From NCBI GenBank assembly GCA_947503575.1, contig CANNDZ010000001.1, positions 868,001 through 932,000 on the forward strand: 64,000 nt of DNA. Reading direction: 5' to 3'. The stretch comes from an uncultured Kordiimonas sp. (lineage in GTDB: Bacteria; Pseudomonadota; Alphaproteobacteria; Sphingomonadales; Kordiimonadaceae). Shown piece after piece: positions 33,867 through 42,223 of this stretch. Both the position numbers and the translations under genes were made by a program. Numbering within the stretch: the first letter of the stretch is position 1; each line of letters begins with the position of its first letter. The notes under the pieces are model-generated. The model did not search any database. It saw nothing but the letters and a program-made list of their open reading frames with translations, and was not told the DNA's origin.

Positions 33867-34979
33867 ATGTCTGTGATGAACCGCTTGTTTGGCACCAAAG
33901 AAGCCACTTTTTGGTCGTTCCAGCTTTTTGGCTGGATGGGCTATTTTTTGGTGCGAACGTTCCAGGCGATTACTTTTGAACTGGAGCTGCGGTTTGCTTC
34001 GCTACAGTATTTGGTTGCCGTGGTCATTGGGGTTTCGATGACCATTGTTATGCGCCATGTATACCGGATTATTCGCGATAAGCCGCTGCCTCTTGTGTTG
34101 CCGGTTGTTGTGATCCTTTGCGCCGCCTTTGGGCTGTTGTTTTCTTCGCTTGAACTGGCGCTGGCACCAGTTTTCGTGCCAGGGTTCCAGCGAGCAGTTG
34201 GCATTGAGCTTTTCGGTAACGCGATGTTTGAGGCAACGGTTCTGTTTGCCTGGTCAGCCATCTATTTTGGCTATCATTATTATGCCGGATTGCAGGAACA
34301 AAAGGCACAAGTACTGAAAGCCACTGCGATGGCGCATCAGGCGCAGCTTAAGATGTTGCGATACCAGCTAAACCCGCATTTTTTGTTCAATACGCTCAAT
34401 GCGATATCGACGCTTGTTCTGGATAAAGCCGAGCAGGACGCCAACAAAATGCTGACCAAGCTGTCCAGTTTTTTACGCTACACGTTAGTGAACCAGCCAA
34501 CCCAGCGCATCAGCCTTGATCAGGAACTGTACGCGCTTGGCCTGTATCTGGATATCGAAAAAGTCCGGTTTCAAGACCGACTGACGATTGAGTTCGATAT
34601 CGATGAAAAGGCAAAGTCCGCCCTGGTGCCCAGTCTGATTCTGCAGCCGTTAATCGAGAACGCGATCAAATATGCGATTGCCCCTTCAATTGACGGAGGC
34701 ACCATCACCATTTGCGCCAAGGTTGTGGGGGAACGACTGGTGCTCGCGCTTAAGGACAGTGGGCCGGGTGTTGATGATATCAACCATATTGTCAGCCAGT
34801 CTGGTTCTGGTGTCGGGATTGCCAACACCAAAGAACGTCTGCTGCAAATTTATGGTGCTGATCATGAGTTTCGGCTGGAAAACCTGGAACCAACCGGCCT
34901 GGGTATTTATATTCAGGTACCAAAAGAAAAGAATGACCCACCAAAAAATGGGTCCAGCCTGCAAAAAAGCGACGGATAG
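33867..34979 (+). CDS. LytS/YehU-type sensor histidine kinase
   Basis: 370 residues. Four membrane segments (about 12-30, 40-62, 75-100, 110-135) form a minimal sensor with no obvious extracytoplasmic domain. The kinase region has the phospho-acceptor box LNPHFLFNTLNAI with His near residue 170, an N-box in LILQPLIENAIKYA, and a G-box GVGIANTKERL. Start ATG at 33867 (MSVMNRL) is preceded by GATTGAG; an upstream frame opens at 33816. The regulator gene follows after 30 bases. The signal is unknown. Confidence 0.9.
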   Translation: MSVMNRLFGTKEATFWSFQLFGWMGYFLVRTFQAITFELELRFASLQYLVAVVIGVSMTIVMRHVYRIIRDKPLPLVLPVVVILCAAFGLLFSSLELALAPVFVPGFQRAVGIELFGNAMFEATVLFAWSAIYFGYHYYAGLQEQKAQVLKATAMAHQAQLKMLRYQLNPHFLFNTLNAISTLVLDKAEQDANKMLTKLSSFLRYTLVNQPTQRISLDQELYALGLYLDIEKVRFQDRLTIEFDIDEKAKSALVPSLILQPLIENAIKYAIAPSIDGGTITICAKVVGERLVLALKDSGPGVDDINHIVSQSGSGVGIANTKERLLQIYGADHEFRLENLEPTGLGIYIQVPKEKNDPPKNGSSLQKSDG

Positions 34980-35009
34980 TGTCCAAAAAAGGACAAAAGA
35001 GGACAAAAA

Positions 35010-35822
35010 ATGAGCAAAATACGCACCCTTTTGGTTGATGACGAGCCACTGGCCATACGGGGCCTGACGATCAGGTTAGAGGCATTTAACGATGTTGATA
35101 TTATTGGCACCTGTTCCAACGGTCGGGAGGCTGTAAAGGTTATCAAGGAAACGCACCCTGACTTGGTGTTTCTGGATATCCAGATGCCGGGCTTTGATGG
35201 CTTTTCCGTTATTCGTTCGCTGGTGGGTGAAGCAGAAATTCCGCTTGTCGTGTTCGTTACGGCATATGACCAATATGCCCTGGAGGCGTTTGAGGCCCAT
35301 GCTCTGGATTATTTGTTGAAGCCAGTGGAAGAAGACCGCTTATCAGAAGCAATCACTCGCGTGCGAGAAGCCCTGAGCCAGCGCTTGGCCATAGAGCAAA
35401 ACTCCCGCCTGGTTGAGTTGTTGGAGACTATGGACTCGCCCCCAAAAGAAGCGCTTACAGCCCTTTTGGAACAACCCCAGGAATTGCGCGAAGAGCGCTT
35501 TGACCCTCATCTACGGATCAAGGATCGCGGGCATATTACAATCGTTAATGTGTCGGACGTTGATTATATCGACGCTGCGGGAGACTATATGTGCATTCAC
35601 GTGGGCGAAAAAACGCACATCCTGCGCGAAACCATGAAAACAATGGAAAAACGACTGGACCCCATAATTTTCCAACGTGTGCATCGCTCTACCATTGTCA
35701 ACCTGGATAAGGTGACCGAGGTGCGTCCTCATTCAAATGGGGAGTGTTTCCTAACCCTGTCCTGCGGCATGGAACTAAAGGTTAGCCGGTCATACAAGGA
35801 TGTAGTCGGGCGCTTTCTTTAG
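35010..35822 (+). CDS. LytTR-family response regulator
   Basis: 270 residues. Receiver domain about 1-125, with DDEP near residue 11, phospho-acceptor Asp in VFLDIQMPG near 55, and LLKPVEE. A C-terminal LytTR DNA-binding domain, about 165-268, includes VDYIDAAGDYMCIHV, FQRVHRSTIVNL and a terminal KVSRSYKDVV. Such proteins bind direct repeats. The spacer before it contains GTCC and two GGACAAAA copies; AGAGGAC serves as SD. Partner of the LytS-type kinase. Likely targets are the flanking RND or DUF547 genes. Confidence 0.93.
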   Translation: MSKIRTLLVDDEPLAIRGLTIRLEAFNDVDIIGTCSNGREAVKVIKETHPDLVFLDIQMPGFDGFSVIRSLVGEAEIPLVVFVTAYDQYALEAFEAHALDYLLKPVEEDRLSEAITRVREALSQRLAIEQNSRLVELLETMDSPPKEALTALLEQPQELREERFDPHLRIKDRGHITIVNVSDVDYIDAAGDYMCIHVGEKTHILRETMKTMEKRLDPIIFQRVHRSTIVNLDKVTEVRPHSNGECFLTLSCGMELKVSRSYKDVVGRFL

Positions 35823-36129
35823 CTGTGATAACACCATGGCTTTGTCTGATGTAGGTTAGCGCCTCTATAACCGCATCGATTTATTGAACCTTGTAGCAGG
35901 CCATTTCTTGAGACTCAAACGGTCTTCCTGTGATCAGGGTTGTGCCGCAGGGATGCTGTGTCGGTCGCTTTTTGTAATTTTTGCAATGCGCCGCGTGCGA
36001 TGCCTGTAATTTTATGATACCATGGCTAAACGTTAGATAGACATGTCCAGCAAATGGCTGAGTGTAGGGAGTTCATTACAGGCATCTTGGTCTGATGTTT
36101 GGCATTAAAAATATAGGTAGGGGGCGTTT
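35823..36129 (+). promoter_or_regulatory. 307-base leader upstream of the DUF547 triplet
   Basis: No reading frame of note. AT-rich stretches at 35970-36025 contain TTGCAA followed at 18 bases by TGTAAT and then TATGAT, a possible promoter. AACGTTAGA (near 36028) fits eight of nine positions of the general LytTR half-site, but I found no well-spaced second copy. Confidence 0.35.
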
Positions 36130-37398
36130 ATGACGAAAGCTGTCGTTTCTAAAATTCTTGTAACCGTTATTACAGTGGCAGGCTTTTTTGCCAGTTCATT
36201 TGCATCAGCAAGTGATTTGCCAACCGGCAATGACCCGAACAGCAATTATGTCATTCGCTACGACGATTTAAACCTGATCTTATCGGCATCGGTGATGGAC
36301 GTTGGGCCATCGGACCGCCGTCCGGCCGGGCGCACTGGCAACCGCAATACCATGACTAAAATCAGCCACGGAAACAAAAGCGTCAGCGCTTTTGAAGGTA
36401 ACCGCGTGCTGTTTCATGAATTTGCTGAAAACCATGTTGAAAACCTGTTGGCCATAAGGAAGGACCTGGAAACCGTCCCGGATTTTATTCCTCTGGAACA
36501 ATTCGATGAATATGAGCAGCTTGCCTACTGGTTTAACCTGCACAATGTCGCCGTCATGCACGAGGTCGCAAAGGCCTACCCCGTCAAAAAGCTTAAAAAT
36601 CTTGTGTCGGGCCGCAATAGTGTGTGGGACAAAAAAACCATGTCCATTGACGGGGTCCCAACCTCTATCCAGGATATTGAAAACCACGTTGTCGAAAACT
36701 GGAACAACCCACTTGTTTTGTATGGTTTTTTCATGGGCTCAATTGGCGGACCAAATATCAGAACAACCGCTTACACCGGCGACAATCTGGTTGAGGCGCT
36801 TCAGGAAAATGCCGTTCGCTTTGTTAACAGCCTGCGCGGGTTCCGGCTGTGGTCAGGGGCCGGCCGCGTGTCTGATCACTATAAAATCGGCCTGCGCTAT
36901 TTCCCGAACTTTGAAGAAGATATCAAAAAGCATTTATTGGGCTATGCTGGCCCCAGCGCCAAAAACGATATTTTGAAAGCCAAGTCTTTTAAACTCAAAA
37001 ACTATGATTGGGGTATCGCGGACCTGAAAAACGGCTCCGTATACGCTGGCGGTAGTTTCAATACCAACCCTGGCGCTCTTGCCTGGTTTTTGGAAGCGCC
37101 TGACCCACAGGCTGGCGGTCCGTTTGGTCCCCCTCCGGGTACTATGGCCGGTATCACGACGGGCCTAGGCAAGGATGCCACCTTTATGGCTCCAGGTTCA
37201 ACCTCCATATCGCCGCAAACGAAAGCTCTCTTGAGGGCTATGAAACTGCGCAATCAGCGCCGTATCCAAGAAGGTGAGGTTACTGTTGAGGAGTTTGTCG
37301 GCGATGAAGGGTCTCGGATCACAACCCGGGATGCTTTTGACGGGCCAGCAGACGACACATCGGAACCAGCCGACGGTGGTGGTATAATCGCTGAGTAA
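36130..37398 (+). CDS. Secreted DUF547 protein, paralogue 1 of 3
   Basis: 422 residues. Signal peptide to about residue 28 (ASA-S). DUF547 core: QLAYWFNLHNVAVMHE, then VWDKKTMSI, TSIQDIENHVV, and LVLYGFFMGSIGGPNI where other DUF547 proteins have a conserved Cys in an ASxGCP-like motif. Here it is Gly and the whole protein contains no cysteine. A second conserved segment NSLRGFRLWSGAGRVSDHY follows; the C-terminus has EGEVTVEEFVGDEGSR and a low-complexity acidic tail. SD AGGGGGCG. Function unknown. Confidence 0.82.
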   Translation: MTKAVVSKILVTVITVAGFFASSFASASDLPTGNDPNSNYVIRYDDLNLILSASVMDVGPSDRRPAGRTGNRNTMTKISHGNKSVSAFEGNRVLFHEFAENHVENLLAIRKDLETVPDFIPLEQFDEYEQLAYWFNLHNVAVMHEVAKAYPVKKLKNLVSGRNSVWDKKTMSIDGVPTSIQDIENHVVENWNNPLVLYGFFMGSIGGPNIRTTAYTGDNLVEALQENAVRFVNSLRGFRLWSGAGRVSDHYKIGLRYFPNFEEDIKKHLLGYAGPSAKNDILKAKSFKLKNYDWGIADLKNGSVYAGGSFNTNPGALAWFLEAPDPQAGGPFGPPPGTMAGITTGLGKDATFMAPGSTSISPQTKALLRAMKLRNQRRIQEGEVTVEEFVGDEGSRITTRDAFDGPADDTSEPADGGGIIAE

Positions 37399-37410
37399 CT
37401 TAATCCAATT

Positions 37411-37435
37411 CAGCGGCACCTTATCGGTGCCGCTG
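37411..37435 (+). terminator. Stem-loop between DUF547 genes 1 and 2
   Basis: CAGCGGCACC (37411-37420), loop TTATC, GGTGCCGCTG (37426-37435). A perfect 10-bp stem without a T-tract. It may attenuate read-through or stabilise the upstream mRNA. Confidence 0.5.
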
Positions 37436-37497
37436 GCTACGGTGCAGGGCAATTCCCATCATCCGGTTTAACCATGGCAACAACTTTGGAGGGTGTA

Positions 37498-38775
37498 ATG
37501 AAACATCGAATAAGAACAGGAATGCGGCTAGCCACTTTTCTGGCTTTGTTGCTCTCGGCGCCAGTCGGCTTCTCCCAAACGTTGGCGCAGGATGCAGTGT
37601 CTCGCCTACCAACCGAATATTCCCGAGGCAGTAGCTATGTCATACGCTATGACGATTGGGACCTGATCCTATCTTCATCGGTGCTGGAAACAGGGTTGTC
37701 GGACCGCGAACCTGCAAGCCGCAGAGACAAACGCAATGTCGCCACCAGAATCCGACATACCAACATGAGCTCTACGTCCTTTGAGGCTAACCGGGTTATG
37801 TTCAATCTGTTCGACGCCGCGCATGAAGACAGCTTGCTGGCGATCCGCAGGGACCTGGAGTCGACATCAGATTTTGTGCCGCTTGAGGAGTTTTCAAAGA
37901 ATGAACAGCTTGCCTACTGGTTGAACCTCCACAATGTGGCTGTCGTGTATGAAATCGCAAAAGCCTATCCCATCAAGAAAATCAAATCTCTGGTTAAAGG
38001 CCGTAAAAGTGTGTGGGACAAAAAAACCATGTCCATCGGCGGTGTACCAACATCCATTCGGGATATTGAAGACCACGTGGTGGCCAACTGGAACGACCCG
38101 CTGGTGTTATATGGGCTATTCATGGGCACAATTGGGGGGCCTAATATCCGCAGTGAAGCCTATACCGGCGACAATGTGGTAGATGCCTTGAGAGAAAATG
38201 CTGTGGATTTCGTAAACAGCCTGAGAGGTTTTCGGCTCTGGTCCGGATACGGGCGCGTTTCGGACCATTACGAGCTTGGGCGACATTATTTTCCCGATTT
38301 TGACGAGGATATGAAACGCCACTTGATGAAGTTTGCCAACGGCAGTGCCCTTCGTGCACTGGCGAAAGCCGATACATTTCGTATCAAAAATTATGACTGG
38401 GGCATCGCCGACCTGCGAAATGGCTCCGTTTATGCTGGCCCGAGCTTCAATACATCGGCAGCGGCACTCTGGGCCTTTGTCCAAGCGCCCCACCCTAATG
38501 GCAGCGGTGCCTTAATCACAGTGCCAGGCCTTGTCACACTTGGTGATCATACAAGCGTTACGCGTGCTGGCGCTCAAAGCCTTGACCCCCAAACATATGC
38601 TTTGTTGCGGGCAATGAAAAAACGTGATGAACGGCGGATCAGGGAAGGCGAAGTGACTGTAGAGGAGTTTGTCAGCGAAGACGGTGGACGGGTTACAACG
38701 AAAGACGTCCAAAAGAAGCGAGGCACTGAAGAAGATGATGCCCCTGATGATGGTGGTGTCATTATCGCTGACTAG
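37498..38775 (+). CDS. Secreted DUF547 protein, paralogue 2 of 3
   Basis: 425 residues. Signal peptide through about FSQTLAQ (residues 24-30). Collinear with paralogue 1: QLAYWLNLHNVAVVYEIAKA, SVWDKKTMSIGG, LFMGTIGGPNI, FRLWSGYGRVSDHYELG. Again no cysteine. The C-terminus shares EGEVTVEEFVSEDGGRV and an acidic tail ending GGVIIAD. Start at 37498 (MKHRIRTG) with GGAGGGTG upstream; a longer frame from 37474 lacks a basic N-terminus directly next to the SD. Likely same operon or parallel regulation with its neighbours. Confidence 0.82.
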   Translation: MKHRIRTGMRLATFLALLLSAPVGFSQTLAQDAVSRLPTEYSRGSSYVIRYDDWDLILSSSVLETGLSDREPASRRDKRNVATRIRHTNMSSTSFEANRVMFNLFDAAHEDSLLAIRRDLESTSDFVPLEEFSKNEQLAYWLNLHNVAVVYEIAKAYPIKKIKSLVKGRKSVWDKKTMSIGGVPTSIRDIEDHVVANWNDPLVLYGLFMGTIGGPNIRSEAYTGDNVVDALRENAVDFVNSLRGFRLWSGYGRVSDHYELGRHYFPDFDEDMKRHLMKFANGSALRALAKADTFRIKNYDWGIADLRNGSVYAGPSFNTSAAALWAFVQAPHPNGSGALITVPGLVTLGDHTSVTRAGAQSLDPQTYALLRAMKKRDERRIREGEVTVEEFVSEDGGRVTTKDVQKKRGTEEDDAPDDGGVIIAD

Positions 38776-38982
38776 CCCTCCTTATCCCGCGTGATGTACT
38801 TCCTTATGTTGATTAAGGCCCCGGGGCCTGGCCGGACTTTGCCGGGATTTAACGGCAATCACGCTGTAATTCATAGTGTGTTCAGGTTCATCAACTTAAG
38901 TTAACCTTTCTTGTTCATAAAACGCTTTTGTCCCGTAGGGCTGTGGGGCGGATAGGTGTGTTTCGTTCATGGAAGGTATCTG

Positions 38983-40191
38983 ATGGGAAAAACAGTTTTT
39001 CTGGCTATGGCGGCGATGGCTTTCGCTGTTTTGGGCAACAGTTTTGGTGCGCAGGCGGATGATGGTCTGCCAACGGCATACGATGATGCCAGTAACATGA
39101 CTATCAACTATGATGATTGGGACCTAATTCTGTCCTCATCGGTGCTGGATACGGGTCTGTCAGATCGCAGACCTGCGAGCCGGAATGGTGCCAGAGTTAC
39201 TGGCACCAGAATAAAACATGGCAACTTGAACCCAACAGCGTTTGAAGGCAACCGGGTTATGTTTTACCAGTTCAAGCAGGCCCATGTGGATGCGCTACTG
39301 GCAATTCGACAGGACCTCGAGGCAGTGACCACATTTGCACCGCTTGAACAGTTTTCCAAAAATGAACAACTCGCCTACTGGCTAAACCTGCATAATGTGG
39401 CAGTAATGTATGAAATTGCTAAAGCTTACCCGGTCAAGAAAATCAGGGATTTGGCAGAAGGTGATAGCTCTGCTTGGGATGATAAAACAATGGCCATCGG
39501 TGGTATCTCCACGTCCATCAGAGACATTCAAAATCATGTTGTCGCCAATTGGAATGATCCGCTTGTGCTGTATGGCTTTTTTACTGGAACCGTTGGCGGA
39601 CCAAGTGTTCAGGACCTTGCGTTTACAGGTGAGAACGTCCGCGGTGTTTTGCGAAAAAGTGCCCGTGAGTTTGTGAACAGTTTACGAGGGTTCAGGGCCT
39701 GGAATGGATATGGCCGTGTTTCGCAGCACTATGACATAGGGGCCCGCTACTTCCCAAATTTCGACGAAGATATCAAAGAACACATGCTGACATACGCAAC
39801 AGATAGTGTGCGTCGTGGTTTGGAAGAAGTTAACTCATTCAAAACCAATAATTATGATTGGCATATTGCAGATTTAAAAGCTGGTGATGTCTATAACGGT
39901 AGTAGTATCAATACCAGTTCCGGTGCCCTTGCATTATTCATTCAAGGCGATAACAGATTTAGCCTTACCGGATTTTCTGATGGCTCCTTCGACAAAACCA
40001 GAGGAACCATGCCGCCCCAGATACGCGCCCTGATCCGGGCGGTAAAAGAGCGGAAGGCGCGCCAATACCGCCAAGGTGAAGTGACTGTTGAAGAGTTTAT
40101 CGATGCTGACGGTGGGCGTGTTTCCAGCAAAAAGAGTGGCGAAGGGTCCTCAAACGATCCGGCAGATAGTGAAAACAGGCTGATTATCTAA
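38983..40191 (+). CDS. Secreted DUF547 protein, paralogue 3 of 3
   Basis: 402 residues. Signal peptide ends near GAQA-D at about residue 24. Same core with more divergence: NEQLAYWLNLHNVAVMYEI, SSAWDDKTMAIGG, GFFTGTVGGPSV, FRAWNGYGRVSQHYDIG, and no cysteine. C-terminal QGEVTVEEFIDADGGRV. The ATG at 38983 has GGAAGGT just upstream; a GTG at 38956 would place nine residues before the signal. The 207-base spacer before it may carry a separate promoter. Followed by an intrinsic terminator. Confidence 0.8.
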   Translation: MGKTVFLAMAAMAFAVLGNSFGAQADDGLPTAYDDASNMTINYDDWDLILSSSVLDTGLSDRRPASRNGARVTGTRIKHGNLNPTAFEGNRVMFYQFKQAHVDALLAIRQDLEAVTTFAPLEQFSKNEQLAYWLNLHNVAVMYEIAKAYPVKKIRDLAEGDSSAWDDKTMAIGGISTSIRDIQNHVVANWNDPLVLYGFFTGTVGGPSVQDLAFTGENVRGVLRKSAREFVNSLRGFRAWNGYGRVSQHYDIGARYFPNFDEDIKEHMLTYATDSVRRGLEEVNSFKTNNYDWHIADLKAGDVYNGSSINTSSGALALFIQGDNRFSLTGFSDGSFDKTRGTMPPQIRALIRAVKERKARQYRQGEVTVEEFIDADGGRVSSKKSGEGSSNDPADSENRLII

Positions 40192-40221
40192 CTAGCAGCT
40201 ATTATTCCGGACGCTGACCAC

Positions 40222-40248
40222 AACCTCATGCCATGGCATGAGGTTTTT
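40222..40248 (+). terminator. Terminator after the DUF547 cluster
   Basis: AACCTCATGCC (40222-40232), AT, GGCATGAGGTT (40235-40245), then TTT. A perfect palindrome whose inner pairs would open to form a loop, followed by a T-run. It ends the plus-strand block before the convergent ymdB-like gene. Confidence 0.8.
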
Positions 40249-40259
40249 CGTGCCGCGTA

Positions 40260-41075
40260 TCACACCGCTGGCGTGTGTTCCATCAGTCGGGGGCCCAAGC
40301 GCAAAGGTTCAATCCGTTTGGCCAGCCCTGTTTTGTCATCGGTTTCAACAAAAGTACCACACACCGTTGCTTCGCCGTCAGCCGGTGAAAAACGTTCCCG
40401 GTTTATTTTGGTCAGGAACCGGCTGATCGGCTCTTTTTTGTCCATGCCAATAACACTGTTGTAGTCGCCGCACATGCCTGCATCGGTTTGGTAGGCGGTT
40501 CCACCCGGTAATATTTGAGCGTCAGCCGTGGGCACGTGGCTGTGCGTTCCTACCACAAGGCTGGCTCGGCCATCCAGATAATGCCCCATGGCCATCTTTT
40601 CGGAGGTGGCTTCGCCGTGGAAATCAACCAGAACCGCATGCACGGTCACCCCCATCCGGTATTTGGACAGAACTTTGTCTATGGCGCGAAAAGGACATTC
40701 CATAGGGTTCATGAACACACGGGCCATGGCGTTTATTACCAGTATTTTTTTACCGCGAGGCGCGTCATAGACGCCGTAACCGCGGCCAGGTGTTGGATCG
40801 GGGTAATTAACTGGGCGCAAAATGCGGGTATCATTGTCGATAACCGACAACAGTTCTTTTTGATCAAAGGTGTGGTTGCCACCGGACAAAACATCTGCCC
40901 CTGCCTCAATCACCTGGGCAGCAATTTTGCTGGTGGTGCCAAAACCCGACGCAGCGTTTTCAGCATTAACAACCACAAAATCGAGTTTCAGGTTCTTGCG
41001 CAGGTCTGGCAATGCCTTGATCACGGCATTTCTGCCGCTGCGGCCCATCAGATCACCCAAAAACAATAAACGCAT
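40260..41075 (-). CDS. YmdB-family metallophosphoesterase (TIGR00282)
   Basis: 271 residues. The N-terminal LGDLMGRSGRNAV, VNAENAASGFG, GGNHTFDQKE and late VGTHSHVPTAD carry the expected metal-binding Asp, Glu, Asn and His residues of the YmdB family, whose Bacillus member hydrolyses 2',3'-cyclic nucleotides. Cytoplasmic. The 5-formyl-THF cyclo-ligase gene lies 39 bases upstream on the same strand, a common alphaproteobacterial arrangement. Confidence 0.93.
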   Translation of the reverse strand: MRLLFLGDLMGRSGRNAVIKALPDLRKNLKLDFVVVNAENAASGFGTTSKIAAQVIEAGADVLSGGNHTFDQKELLSVIDNDTRILRPVNYPDPTPGRGYGVYDAPRGKKILVINAMARVFMNPMECPFRAIDKVLSKYRMGVTVHAVLVDFHGEATSEKMAMGHYLDGRASLVVGTHSHVPTADAQILPGGTAYQTDAGMCGDYNSVIGMDKKEPISRFLTKINRERFSPADGEATVCGTFVETDDKTGLAKRIEPLRLGPRLMEHTPAV

Positions 41076-41114
41076 TTTATTCTTTCTACTCTAAACTCAA
41101 TTTCACTTGGTTTG

Positions 41115-41690
41115 TCAGGTTGTTTTACGCGGCAAAACCGTACCGGTTTCCGTAATAACGCCCTGTAGTGGCCAATCATGAGCCTCAATTGGCATATCAT
41201 CTACAAATTGTGCGGCATAAGCAAAGCCAAAAGCTTTTACATGCGGATGCTGCGACAAGGTTTGGTCATAATGCCCGGCGCCATAACCCATACGGTTGCA
41301 GTCCGCGTCAAAGGCCAATAAGGGTACAATCAAAGCGTCAGGCACAACCTCAGGTGCGTCTTCCGCCGGGTGTTCTGTGCCAAACGGACCAGACACCAAG
41401 GCGTCACCAAATCCCCAACGACGAAACACCAGCGGGCCATTTTTTTTTACTACAACCGGCAATGCGATGGCAAAGCCCCTACGCTCCAGCGCCTGCATCA
41501 GAAAGCGGGGGTCCAATTCGTCCCTTATTGGCCAGTAGGCACCAATCACCGTGCCGGGTTCAAGCGACTGTAAAAGCTGGATGCCATGGGATGCCGCATC
41601 TTCGGCAGCCTTCAGGCCCAACATGGCACTTGCCGCTGAGCGCATGCGTGCTGCTGCACTGCGCAGTTGCTTTTTCGCTTTTTGGGTCAT
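41115..41690 (-). CDS. fau: 5-formyltetrahydrofolate cyclo-ligase
   Basis: 191 residues. Converts 5-formyl-THF to 5,10-methenyl-THF with ATP. Characteristic parts: IGAYWPIRDELDPR, VVKKNGPLVFRRW, DALIVPLLAFD, and the substrate/ATP loop RMGYGAGHYDQTL. The ATG at 41690 (MTQKAKK) is used. A longer open frame continues to 41822, but that stretch is the 6S RNA gene. The zapA - 6S RNA - 5-FCL order is widely conserved in proteobacteria. Confidence 0.92.
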   Translation of the reverse strand: MTQKAKKQLRSAAARMRSAASAMLGLKAAEDAASHGIQLLQSLEPGTVIGAYWPIRDELDPRFLMQALERRGFAIALPVVVKKNGPLVFRRWGFGDALVSGPFGTEHPAEDAPEVVPDALIVPLLAFDADCNRMGYGAGHYDQTLSQHPHVKAFGFAYAAQFVDDMPIEAHDWPLQGVITETGTVLPRKTT

Positions 41691-41694
41691 CGTA

Positions 41695-41840
41695 TGTTTT
41701 CGCCACGCTCGGTAAGACACGAGAGAAAAGGGTGCGGGACCGCCTCTGCCGCGTTGACGTTTGTATCCTCCGTAGCCTGATAAATCAGGTGGGCGCCGTG
41801 AATGGTAAGGACCACGGTCCAAACCAGGGACAGCTCCCTA
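41695..41840 (-). ncRNA. ssrS: 6S RNA (approximate ends)
   Basis: Position: between zapA and the 5-FCL gene on their strand, where 6S RNA is found in most proteobacteria. Sequence: on the minus strand it reads CGGCGCCCACCTG, then a hairpin CCTGA-TTTA-TCAGG (41776-41789), then CGGAGGATACAAACG, matching the alphaproteobacterial 6S pattern I know. TATAAAT lies 6-8 bases upstream of the proposed 5' end. 6S RNA binds the housekeeping RNA polymerase holoenzyme in stationary phase. The 3' end is estimated and may reach the 5-FCL start. Confidence 0.75.
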
Positions 41841-41846
41841 GGAGTA

Positions 41847-41852
41847 TTTATA
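41847..41852 (-). promoter_or_regulatory. -10 box of the 6S RNA promoter
   Basis: TATAAA on the minus strand, followed by TACTCC and the presumed transcript start near 41840. No good -35 was found at the usual distance. Confidence 0.5.
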
Positions 41853-41905
41853 GCCCCGGGGATTACTGCATATCGTGCGTACAGCGCAGTGCCCGCCAGC
41901 AGTAC

Positions 41906-42223
41906 TTAAGCGTTTGCTAGCTGTTCTGCAATACCTTCGACTTCACCTGCGACTTCATTTAGCACCGCTGCCATGTCTTTTTCCGACAGGGTATCAAGCA
42001 GGCCCTGATGGCCATTGCTTTCCATCGACTCGTGCAGTTCGTCGGCAATAAGCACCGCGGCCATCAGAATGAGGCGCGTTTCATTCACATGCCCAAGCTT
42101 GTCGGTTAGGTCTTTAGCTTTCCCGTCGATATAAGCTGCCAGTTTGTAAAGCCGGTCTTCATCGCCTTCTGCGCATGCCAGCGGATAAGACTTGTCCGCT
42201 ACTGTCACATGAATTTGTGCCAT
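41906..42223 (-). CDS. zapA: Cell division protein ZapA
   Basis: 105 residues. N-terminal beta strand with VTVADKSYPLACAEGDEDRL (a typical ZapA head), followed by the helical MAAVLIADEL region and a coiled coil. ZapA cross-links FtsZ protofilaments at mid-cell. Starts inside the stop codon of the preceding coiled-coil gene (TGATG). Upstream of the 6S RNA gene, as is usual. Confidence 0.9.
   Translation of the reverse strand: MAQIHVTVADKSYPLACAEGDEDRLYKLAAYIDGKAKDLTDKLGHVNETRLILMAAVLIADELHESMESNGHQGLLDTLSEKDMAAVLNEVAGEVEGIAEQLANA

Noticed and set aside
36130-40191. Assembly or recent duplication artefact for the DUF547 triplet
   Set aside because: The copies differ throughout, including signal peptides, tails and intergenic sequence, so they are old paralogues.
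41691-41822. N-terminal extension of the 5-FCL gene
   Set aside because: The extra 44 codons coincide with the 6S RNA gene and are rich in Arg, Gly and Tyr without conservation; the ATG at 41690 fits the family.
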